Of a stretch of DNA of 5,885 bases, positions 1-4,690 are shown in pieces (within the stretch, counting starts at the first letter, position 1; each line of letters starts with the position of its first letter). Both the position numbers and the translations under genes were made by a program. The notes beneath the pieces were generated by a model. It saw only the letters and a list, made by a program, of their open reading frames with translations. It ran no database searches and was not told the origin of the DNA. The DNA lies in NCBI GenBank assembly GCA_002455175.1, contig DKKJ01000141.1, positions 3,966 through 9,850 on the forward strand, given 5' to 3'. Source of the stretch: Opitutaceae bacterium UBA6669. GTDB lineage: Bacteria; Verrucomicrobiota; Verrucomicrobiia; Opitutales; Opitutaceae.

Positions 1-428
1 TTGCCGATGATAATCTCGTCGCCTGCCTTCCAGTCGATGGACCAGAGAATCGTGTTGATGCCAGCCGTGGTGTTGGCCGTGAGCGCGACTTCTTCTGGTT
101 TTGCACCGAGCGTAGTGGCGAGGAGAGTACGGCAGTCGCTTTCCGCCTTTTTTAGCTGACCGATCACATCTGGGTGAGCGGGGTTAGTGTTTTGGAGCTC
201 GAGCAACGCTTGCGTGCGTTTCATCACCCGAAGCGGCGAGGGACCAAAGGCACCGGTTTGAAAGTAGGCGCCTTCGCTCAGAGCGGGGAAGGAGGCTCGA
301 ATTTTATCGATCCCCGTTAGACGTGAAGCCTCGTTGGCGGCCAGCAATTCGGCGGGTTTTGAGAGACCGCAAAGACCCGAGGCAAGCGTGAGTTTAAGGA
401 AGTGTCTTCGGTCGGAGAGAGGAGTCAT
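1..428 (-). CDS. Tat-exported class V aminotransferase-like PLP protein (N-terminal part; gene runs off the left edge)
   Basis: Reading the minus strand from the ATG at 428 gives 142 uninterrupted codons to the window edge. The N-terminus has a twin-arginine motif, DRRHFLKL (residues 6-13), followed by a short hydrophobic stretch (about 14-23), so export through Tat is predicted. The mature part then matches the start of the class V aminotransferase fold (cysteine desulfurase / isopenicillin N epimerase-like): the strand and turn AYFQTGAFGPSP (54-65), and LGAKPEEVALTANTTAGIN (107-125), where the TANTT loop is near the PLP phosphate site in this family. IDWKAGDEIII follows. The lysine that binds PLP lies outside the window, so activity cannot be judged. 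Tat export suits a protein that must fold around its cofactor first; the periplasmic enzyme PvdN of Pseudomonas is a precedent. The substrate is unknown. No Shine-Dalgarno sequence precedes the ATG. The fold and export signal are confident, the reaction is not. Confidence 0.85.
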   Translation of the reverse strand, partial: MTPLSDRRHFLKLTLASGLCGLSKPAELLAANEASRLTGIDKIRASFPALSEGAYFQTGAFGPSPLRVMKRTQALLELQNTNPAHPDVIGQLKKAESDCRTLLATTLGAKPEEVALTANTTAGINTILWSIDWKAGDEIIIG

Positions 429-437
429 CGTGCGAAG

Positions 438-506
438 GTGTCTGCCGGACTCACCCGATTTGGCTGAAAGGGAAAGGTTGAGCCGGATGCACCTCGGGTC
501 AGACAC
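438..506 (-). promoter_or_regulatory. Candidate structured 5' leader of the aminotransferase-like gene
   Basis: An interrupted inverted repeat ends about ten bases upstream of the ATG at 428. The outer arms are GTGTCTG (438-444) and CAGACAC (500-506). The inner arms are ACCCGA (453-458) and TCGGGT (494-499). An eight-base one-sided bulge (445-452) separates the two left arms, while the right arms are adjacent. Inside, GGCT and AGCC could form a terminal stem. Transcribed on the minus strand, this would fold as a stacked hairpin just before the start codon, so it could influence translation. I do not recognise it as a known riboswitch class. It could also be a protein-binding site or a chance fold. 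Confidence 0.35.
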
Positions 507-518
507 GCGAAGCGCGTG
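504..518. other. Tight 6-bp GC hairpin with triloop
   Basis: CACGCG (504-509) and CGCGTG (513-518) form a perfect six-base-pair stem around the triloop AAG. It shares bases 504-506 with the right arm of the longer inverted repeat at 438-506, so the two folds cannot both form completely. There is no T-run on either side, so it is not a normal intrinsic terminator. Its role is unknown. Confidence 0.4.
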
Positions 519-556
519 AAGTGACGCAAACCGAAAACAGAAATGGAACGTGAAAG

Positions 557-616
557 GTTTTCTCGAAGAAAGAAAACGTAGGTGGACTATGAAGTCTTCT
601 TCTGAGTGCGAAGAAG
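557..616 (+). other. Two consecutive 7-bp hairpins upstream of the globin gene
   Basis: GTTTTCT (557-563) pairs with AGAAAAC (571-577) around a seven-base loop. Nineteen bases further on, CTTCTTC (596-602) pairs with GAAGAAG (610-616), also around a seven-base loop. Both stems are perfect. They lie 50-110 bases upstream of the favoured globin start at 666 and may be in its leader. The GTG at 606, an alternative in-frame start for the globin, falls in the second loop. The sequence is purine/pyrimidine biased, which makes chance stems more likely, so a function is only possible. Confidence 0.3.
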
Positions 617-665
617 CATTGCGCCCGGAGTGCGGCTGCATTTTTTCGCCGCGTTGATTGTTGCC

Positions 666-1067
666 ATGACTACCCCGACAACGTTGTCCCTCTACGACCG
701 TATTGGCGGCCGCGAGACCCTTCGCGTGCTCTTGCGTTCTTTCTATGCTGAGCTTCGCCAACACCGCGAGATGGGTCGCCTCCTTGTGCGTCATGTAGCG
801 GACTGGCCGGCGCATTTAGAGAAAATCGCTGACTTTTGGTCGGGGGCGATCGGGGGCCCGATGCGCGATCACTGGGCCACGGCCTCGAAGCATCTTTCGC
901 TGGGTTTGCGTGAAGAGCACTTTGCAACTTGGCTTGGCCTTTGGGAGCGCCACTGCCGCGCCCGACTCGCTGCACCGGAAGCGGCGGAAATGATCTGCTG
1001 CGCGCAAGCGATCGGCCAGCGCTTACAGGAGATCGGGGAGAAGCTGAAAAGCGGAAAGCGGAAATAG
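666..1067 (+). CDS. Group III truncated haemoglobin (2-on-2 globin)
   Basis: A 133-residue haem-binding globin, about the usual length for this family. The conserved haem-pocket positions of group III can be placed by comparison with Campylobacter jejuni Ctb: B10 Tyr27 in SFYAEL, E7 His50 in DWPAHLEKIADFW, proximal F8 His76 in SKHLSL, and G8 Trp89 in HFATWLGLW. All are present, so ligand binding is expected. Known roles of the family include oxygen binding and nitric oxide or peroxide chemistry in the cytoplasm; which applies here cannot be read from sequence. I chose the ATG at 666 because homology starts just after it (LYDRIGG). An in-frame GTG at 606 would add 20 residues (RRSIAPGVRLHFFAALIVA) that do not resemble a globin. 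No Shine-Dalgarno sequence precedes either start. The last nine residues (EKLKSGKRK) are encoded by the 7-nt repeat tract that continues past the stop, so the tail seems to be repeat-derived. The gene stands alone, divergent from the aminotransferase-like gene. Confidence 0.9.
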   Translation: MTTPTTLSLYDRIGGRETLRVLLRSFYAELRQHREMGRLLVRHVADWPAHLEKIADFWSGAIGGPMRDHWATASKHLSLGLREEHFATWLGLWERHCRARLAAPEAAEMICCAQAIGQRLQEIGEKLKSGKRK

Positions 1068-1101
1068 AGAAAAGCTGAAAGCGGAAAGCGGAAAGCTGAA
1101 A
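1041..1101. repeat. Degenerate 7-nt tandem repeat tract (GCGGAAA / GCTGAAA)
   Basis: The tract is built from the heptamers GCGGAAA and GCTGAAA with occasional one-base slips. It contains two larger copies of about 30 bases, starting at 1041 and 1072, each with one GCTGAAA unit followed by GCGGAAA units. It overlaps the last codons and the stop of the globin gene. On the minus strand it reads as phenylalanine-, serine- and leucine-rich peptide (FQLSAFRF type), a pattern I associate from memory with spurious ORFs in Opitutales genomes. A second, shorter tract lies at 1367-1395. Slippage or recombination probably produced it. Confidence 0.7.
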
Positions 1102-1240
1102 TGACGGCAATTAGAGGAGGAGAGAGCGTTCTCGCGACGACAGACTCCGCAGGTGGCGCGTGATTTCAGTGAGGCCTGCCACTTAGCGCCCGAGCTCGTA
1201 ACGCCTCTATCAGTGGTCGGATTTCTGTGTTCAGCTATTC

Positions 1241-1362
1241 CTCAGGAGGGCCACGGTCTCTCGTGGCCGTGTTTGTTCACGGAGGCGCCATTTTCATGTG
1301 GACTATCCGGCGCTGTAGGCATGACGCGAACCCCGGACGCGAGAGACCGCGTCCCTCCTGAG
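1241..1362. repeat. REP/BIME-like element: two inverted 28-nt hairpin units
   Basis: Unit A (1241-1268) and unit B (reverse complement of 1335-1362) are 28 bases each and match at 24 positions. Each starts with CTCAGGAGGG and carries a seven-base-pair stem with the six-base loop GTCTCT. In A the stem is GGCCACG/CGTGGCC (1249-1255 with 1262-1268). In B, on the plus strand, it is GGACGCG/CGCGTCC (1335-1341 with 1348-1354). The four differences are exactly two compensatory base-pair swaps, C-G to A-T and A-T to G-C, so the stem is conserved as structure. The 66 bases between the units show no further clear repeat. Paired inverted hairpin units of this kind are typical of bacterial REP/BIME elements, which are spread by RAYT transposases. 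No such gene is in the window, and the family is not one I can name. Confidence 0.75.
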
Positions 1363-1366
1363 GAAG

Positions 1367-1395
1367 GCGGAAAAGCGGAAAGCTTAGAGCTGAAA
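1367..1395. repeat. Second, shorter GCGGAAA/GCTGAAA repeat tract
   Basis: Two GCGGAAA-type units (the first with one extra A) are followed by a diverged stretch and one GCTGAAA unit. The tract is in the same orientation as the one at 1041-1101 and begins five bases after unit B of the hairpin pair. The two tracts therefore bracket the BIME-like element, about 140 bases from it on the left and directly adjoining on the right. Confidence 0.55.
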
Positions 1396-1398
1396 GGG

Positions 1399-1438
1399 GC
1401 GAAGCGCGGGGAGGACGGATGCGTTCCCCGCGTTTCGC
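1399..1438. terminator. Strong 14-bp hairpin after the ferritin-like operon; possible transcription end
   Basis: Bases 1399-1412 pair with 1425-1438 over 14 positions around a 12-base loop. The only non-Watson-Crick position is G1404 against T1433, a G-U wobble in plus-strand RNA but an A-C mismatch in minus-strand RNA. It lies 12 bases past the stop of the minus-strand gene ending at 1451, where a terminator would be expected. Only CCCTTT, not a proper T-run, follows on the minus strand. It may be a weak or factor-assisted terminator, an RNA-stabilising 3' hairpin, or another dispersed palindrome. Confidence 0.4.
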
Positions 1439-1450
1439 TGGGATTGTGAG

Positions 1451-2257
1451 TTAGTCGAGGTAGTAGAGTTCGATCAGCACTTCACCTTGTTCGGTGGCGG
1501 TGCTTCCTTTGATGAAGGCCGTGTAGGCTCCTGGGGTGAGGGTAGTAACCAGGGCGGCGTCCTTGCTTCCAGGGGTGAGAGAAAAGGCTCCAGCTTGAGC
1601 GAAAGCCGCAGCTACGGAGGTGTCGCTGCCCCAGTCATCGTTGCTAGCGATCGCGGTTTGTCCGCGGAAAACCTGGATGATGGGGTTAGGGAGAAGCTGC
1701 GTGAGCTGGAACTGCGAAAGGCCGGGACCCACGGCGCGCATCAGAACGCGGCGGGGCGCATTGCCTCCGATGACAAAACCAGGAATAGCCATTTCACCCG
1801 CTTTGATCATCACGCGGTTCGACATGTTGACGACCGGTGCCTTGAACGGAACGGCCGAGGTGGAGAACGTGCCAGACTGCGTCTTTCCCGATCCGTAGTC
1901 CGCTGCGAAGGTACCGGCAGTGGCGCTCGTGAAGGTAAGCGTGATGGTCAGGGGTGGTTGGCCCTGGCCCTGCGGTTCAACGATGGTGGCGGTGTTAGCG
2001 CCGGTCTTGGTGTAGGTGTAGCTGACAGGCGAGGTTAGCTGCCCGTTGCCACCGACCGAGTAATCGAGTCCATCACTGCCAAGGAACAGGCTGATCATGC
2101 CAGTCGGGTTAGCGCCGCCGGTGGAGCCGGTGAGCTGACCATTGAAAAACGTGCTGCTCAGATTGGTGGGAGCAAAGCCGGTATTGGTTTGCGCTTGGGT
2201 AAAGAGAGTCGAGGCCGCGATGAGGGCCAATGTCGTGAGAAAGCGAAATGATTTCAT
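1451..2257 (-). CDS. Secreted beta-rich protein with Verrucomicrobia-type C-terminal module
   Basis: A 268-residue protein of unknown function. Residues 1-22 are a Sec signal peptide (MKSFRF, hydrophobic core, likely cleavage after TQA). Residues about 25-135 are a Thr/Gly-rich, beta-strand-like domain containing YTYTKTGANTATI (80-92) and TLTFTSATAGTF (106-117), a pattern I know as a repeat module in Verrucomicrobia surface proteins, present here once. Residues about 142-268 form a second module with NRVMIKAG, GFVIGG (160-165), VLMRAVGPGL (171-180), ASNDDW (204-209) and DAALVTTLTPGAYTAF. This module is common at the C-terminus of predicted secreted proteins of this phylum and has no established function. 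There is no autotransporter, PEP-CTERM or lipoprotein signal. The ATG at 2257 lies 32 bases after the ferritin-like gene on the same strand, so both are probably co-transcribed and this is the second gene. The start is fixed by the signal peptide; no Shine-Dalgarno sequence is seen. Confidence 0.9.
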   Translation of the reverse strand: MKSFRFLTTLALIAASTLFTQAQTNTGFAPTNLSSTFFNGQLTGSTGGANPTGMISLFLGSDGLDYSVGGNGQLTSPVSYTYTKTGANTATIVEPQGQGQPPLTITLTFTSATAGTFAADYGSGKTQSGTFSTSAVPFKAPVVNMSNRVMIKAGEMAIPGFVIGGNAPRRVLMRAVGPGLSQFQLTQLLPNPIIQVFRGQTAIASNDDWGSDTSVAAAFAQAGAFSLTPGSKDAALVTTLTPGAYTAFIKGSTATEQGEVLIELYYLD

Positions 2258-2289
2258 TTTTAGAAAGAGCTGAAACGAGGTCGAAAAGG

Positions 2290-3219
2290 TTAGCGGATAT
2301 CGCCGTTGAGTCCGTTCGGGAAAAAGCCGCCGCTGCTGGCGCCAGCCATGAGGTAAACGATGTTGAGCACCTGCCGCGTGCTGCGGCTGTAAGCGATGCC
2401 ATCGGCGTCGGCTACTACGATATTAGCTTGCCCGTTCTTAGTCACACCTTCATCGGCTTCTGATCCGCCGGCAGAGTCACGAAGGTCGGAGATCGCCTGG
2501 GCTGCCTGGCGGGCAGTGTCGCCGAGTGAGTAGAGCAACGTCCGCACCGTTCCCGCGTGGTAGGCTTCGACCGCCAGAATGCCGGCAGCCGCTTCGAGGT
2601 AGGTTTTGTTTGTGATCAGCGGCGCGGCGCCTTTGTAGGCGGTCACCCCGACGTCCTCGAAAACGAAGGCACCGATGAGGAAATTGACCTCATTCGCGAA
2701 TGGATCAAAGCCGGCGCCGAGACCAGCAGCCTGGGCCGCTGCGGCAAAACTTTCGCGGAGATTGATGGCTGGGCGCGCGACGGGCGTGCCGCCGGCTGCG
2801 GTGATCGCGGCGCGGAGGAACGTGACGTGAGCGCGTTCATCGGCGGCGATCTCGGCGCCATACTGTTGGTAGGAGGCGGTGGTGAAGGCGACTTGAGGAG
2901 AGCTCTTGACGGTGGTGGGTCCCAAGGTGCCGCTGCCGTTGATTCCGACGCCCATCGACTCGATGCCCACGCCGCTTACCGCATAGGTGTAGTATTCAGC
3001 CTCCAAATACTCTAAGTTGAGAGCAAAGTTGAGGACCGCGACATCCGTAGCCGAGGGCGAGGCACTGGCGGCGAATCCACCGAAAGCCTGGGGGTTCAAC
3101 AAACCGACCGAACCAAGACCAAGCGCGCCGAGACCAATCTTTTTAATCATTGCGCGCCGGGTGGCGCGCCGGTTCTGCAACGAGGCGAATGACTCTTGAA
3201 GCAAGCTTTGAGATGACAT
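2290..3219 (-). CDS. Tat-exported ferritin-like domain protein (Ferritin_2 / desiccation-related family)
   Basis: A 309-residue protein. The N-terminus has arginine pairs at 17-18 and 21-22 ([14 protein letters not shown]) before a glycine/leucine-rich hydrophobic stretch (28-41), so it is a likely Tat substrate. A four-helix ferritin-like domain follows, with a candidate carboxylate and histidine ligand set: E70 and E73 in [11 protein letters not shown]128 and H131 in [11 protein letters not shown]188 in [13 protein letters not shown], and E218 and H221 in [11 protein letters not shown]. The pattern fits Ferritin_2 proteins, which include plant desiccation-related PCC13-62. The motif ends with a conserved tail ([13 protein letters not shown], then [10 protein letters not shown]). 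A di-iron site is plausible, but iron storage, oxidase activity or a stress role has not been established for this subfamily. Tat export would allow metal loading before secretion. The start at 3219 leaves a complete export signal. The gene heads a two-gene operon with the secreted protein downstream. No Shine-Dalgarno sequence is visible. Confidence 0.9.
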   Translation of the reverse strand: MSSQSLLQESFASLQNRRATRRAMIKKIGLGALGLGSVGLLNPQAFGGFAASASPSATDVAVLNFALNLEYLEAEYYTYAVSGVGIESMGVGINGSGTLGPTTVKSSPQVAFTTASYQQYGAEIAADERAHVTFLRAAITAAGGTPVARPAINLRESFAAAAQAAGLGAGFDPFANEVNFLIGAFVFEDVGVTAYKGAAPLITNKTYLEAAAGILAVEAYHAGTVRTLLYSLGDTARQAAQAISDLRDSAGGSEADEGVTKNGQANIVVADADGIAYSRSTRQVLNIVYLMAGASSGGFFPNGLNGDIR

Positions 3220-3426
3220 GAGCGAGAGGGAACACGTGACAATTAGGGTTGAAACTCAGGCGTGTCCGAAGACTGCCCTTGTTTCTTTAACGAGTGATCC
3301 CTGCGCTTGGATGTAAGTCAGCGTACTCTGATTTTTCCGTCGCAAGCCTCAGGCCGTTTCCCGATGGCACGTCGCGTCCGTCGAGCCAGGACTGATCTCT
3401 AGGCTTAAAATCGAATGACAAGTTTT

Positions 3427-3443
3427 ATTATAAGGTAATTATA
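3427..3443 (-). promoter_or_regulatory. AT-rich block with two minus-strand TATAAT hexamers; candidate promoter/operator
   Basis: On the minus strand, exact TATAAT hexamers occur at 3443-3438 and 3432-3427, in an AT-rich island that contrasts with the GC-richer surroundings. The first hexamer starts a small dyad, TATAA-TTACC-TTATA (3443-3429), which could bind a regulator. I found no good -35 hexamer at 16-19 bases from either copy. Its position, just over 200 bases upstream of the ferritin-like start, makes it the best promoter candidate for that operon, but weakly supported. Confidence 0.3.
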
Positions 3444-3551
3444 GAAAATGAGTTACGAGTTAATTGACGGCCTTTAGTTGGGTGTCGTCCGCTGTTAAGT
3501 GAGTGGCCTCGATTCGCCTGACCTTGGCCAAGAAGCGGATGTGTTCGAAAT

Positions 3552-3594
3552 TGGATGCATCCATTCCCAAGATTTTTTTGCATCCAGCTTTTTT
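3552..3594 (+). terminator. Plus-strand terminator-like hairpin with no upstream gene
   Basis: TGGATGC (3552-3558) pairs with GCATCCA (3580-3586) around a 21-base loop, and six Ts follow (3589-3594). The left arm also lies in the 10-base palindrome GGATGCATCC (3553-3562), which offers an alternative fold. The order is that of a plus-strand intrinsic terminator, but the loop is long, the stem is not GC-rich, and no plus-strand gene precedes it. It could end a small RNA or block antisense transcription into the FAH-family gene. Confidence 0.3.
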
Positions 3595-3627
3595 AATGAA
3601 GGCGTTTGGATGGGGGTGACTCACCGC

Positions 3628-3672
3628 AAAAAAAACTCCCGACCTCGTCCCTGGTGGGACGCAGTCGGGAGT
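3628..3672 (-). terminator. Rho-independent terminator of the FAH-family gene
   Basis: ACTCCCGAC (3635-3643) and GTCGGGAGT (3664-3672) form a perfect nine-base-pair GC-rich stem. A second stem, GTCCC/GGGAC (3647-3651 with 3656-3660), with a four-base loop, sits inside it. On the minus strand the hairpin is followed by eight Ts (complement of A 3628-3635, the last base shared with the stem). It begins 16 bases after the stop codon at 3689. Geometry and position are those of a classical intrinsic terminator. Confidence 0.92.
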
Positions 3673-3688
3673 GAGCGGAGAATGAGGT

Positions 3689-4498
3689 TTAGATCTTTTC
3701 GTTCACCACCGGATTGGTCAGTGCGCCGATCGCGTCGACTTCGATCGTCACGCTGTCGCCTGCCTTCAACCAACGTGGGGTTGGTTTGGCGGCCATACCT
3801 ACGCCGTGGGGTGTTCCGGTGAGGATGACCGTTCCAGGAATCAAGGTGGTGCTGCCGCTGAGAAATTCGATAATTGTGGGGATATCGAAGATCATGTCGC
3901 CCGTGTACCAGTCTTGCACAGTTTCACCGTTGAGCACGGTTTTGATCTTCAGCTTCGAAGGATCGGGAATGGTTTCAGTGGTGACCAAGCACGGTCCGAG
4001 TGGAGAGAAGGTGTCGAAAGACTTGCCGCGGCTCCATTGCCCACCACCTTGCTTAATCTGCCAGTCGCGCGCCGAGACATCATTGGCGCAGGTATAGCCC
4101 AGAACGTAGTCGAGGGCCTTTTCTTTCGAAACATTCTTGCAGGTTTTACCGATAACCACGGCCAGTTCGCATTCGTAGTCGACTTCGGTACTGGCCAGTT
4201 TTTGAGGAAGCTCAATCGGTGCGCCGGGATCTTGCAGCGTATTAAGCCCCTTGAAGAACAGCACAGGGAAGGTGGGCGCCTTCATGCCGCTCTCGGCGGC
4301 GTGATGACGGTAGTTGAGTCCGATACCAAGGATCTGGGTGGGCACCACGGGTGCGAGCAGACGGCTTACCTGTGCAACCTCAGAGGTGACTTCTCGGCTC
4401 CCGTAAAGATCACCACGGATCACGTGATGACGGCCTGGCGACGTTTCTGCCGCAAAGCGGATTTGGCCTGAAGGATCTTGGTAGCGGATGATTTTCAT
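3689..4498 (-). CDS. Fumarylacetoacetate hydrolase (FAH) family protein
   Basis: A 269-residue cytoplasmic enzyme of the FAH fold, which uses a divalent metal (usually Mg or Mn) to hydrolyse, isomerise or decarboxylate small 2-oxo acids. The features fit a complete protein: GIGLNYRHHAAE (58-69) with the active-site histidine region, YECELAVVIGK (108-118) carrying metal ligands E109 and E111, GYTCANDVSARDWQ (134-147) with metal ligand D140, the lysine in SRGKSFDTFSPLGP (K159), and LTGTPHGVGM late in the protein. Relatives are labelled ureidoglycolate lyase, 2-hydroxyhepta-2,4-diene-1,7-dioate isomerase or diketo-deoxy-sugar-acid hydrolase; sequence alone does not separate these. The ATG at 4498 (MKIIRYQD) is chosen because family members start this way. 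An in-frame TTG at 4555 would add 19 residues without family resemblance. The intrinsic terminator just downstream ends the transcript. The upstream peptide-binding gene is on the same strand, 192 bases away, so co-transcription is possible but not evident. Confidence 0.9.
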   Translation of the reverse strand: MKIIRYQDPSGQIRFAAETSPGRHHVIRGDLYGSREVTSEVAQVSRLLAPVVPTQILGIGLNYRHHAAESGMKAPTFPVLFFKGLNTLQDPGAPIELPQKLASTEVDYECELAVVIGKTCKNVSKEKALDYVLGYTCANDVSARDWQIKQGGGQWSRGKSFDTFSPLGPCLVTTETIPDPSKLKIKTVLNGETVQDWYTGDMIFDIPTIIEFLSGSTTLIPGTVILTGTPHGVGMAAKPTPRWLKAGDSVTIEVDAIGALTNPVVNEKI

Positions 4499-4690
4499 GA
4501 GGGACGAAAAATGACTGGGGGTGAAAATGCCAACACATGCGTTTCCTCTGTGCAACAGGAGAGAACGGAGAGTGGCAAATTGAGTGGGGAACCTGAAGGG
4601 CGCGAGCAGGCCAGGCTGAAAATAGCTCGCGTTTACGTGGGCGGGGGAGCGCCGTGGCTGACGACGGAGATTTTTAAGTGAAAACGGCCA

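Larger units (their letters stand above)
3220..3688. other. Gene-free region between the ferritin-like operon and the FAH-family gene
   Basis: The 469 bases contain no convincing coding frame; the plus-strand frame opening at 3499 runs through a terminator and into the antisense of the next gene. From right to left the region holds a minus-strand intrinsic terminator (3628-3672), a plus-strand terminator-like hairpin (3552-3594), an AT-rich block (about 3410-3465) likely to include the ferritin operon promoter, and about 190 bases of ordinary composition (3220-3409) in which I see only short imperfect palindromes. If the promoter is correct, the ferritin-like mRNA has a leader of about 200 bases. 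Confidence 0.6.

Noticed and set aside
606..665. N-terminal extension of the globin from a GTG at 606, with RR and a hydrophobic stretch that resembles a signal peptide
   Set aside because: The GTG lies in a hairpin loop, the added residues are not globin-like, and globin homology starts just after the ATG at 666. A cytoplasmic globin is the simpler reading.
670..1110. 146-codon minus-strand frame antisense to the globin gene
   Set aside because: The opposite strand encodes a globin with all haem-pocket residues; this frame begins with translated heptamer repeat (FQLSAFRF type) and is a shadow.
1245..1250. GGAGGG resembling a strong Shine-Dalgarno sequence
   Set aside because: It is the conserved foot of the hairpin unit, occurs inverted at 1353-1358, and precedes no real gene.
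582..1306. GTGGACTAT occurring at both 582-590 and 1298-1306
   Set aside because: A nine-base match between two sites is expected many times by chance in a window of this size, and the flanks do not align.
1153..1449. 98-codon plus-strand open frame
   Set aside because: It consists of the hairpin pair, the heptamer repeat and the 14-bp palindrome; no protein family resemblance and no initiation signal.
3318..3337. Imperfect palindrome (TCAG-c-GTAC-t-CTGA) followed by TTTTT on the plus strand
   Set aside because: The stem is short with an internal mismatch and almost no loop; too weak to call a terminator.
3806..4471. 221-codon plus-strand frame
   Set aside because: Lies antisense to the FAH-family gene, whose catalytic motifs are intact; the length is explained by the GC-rich complementary strand.
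4499..4555. TTG start for the FAH-family protein at 4555
   Set aside because: The additional 19 residues have no family similarity, while MKIIRYQD at 4498 is the typical beginning.
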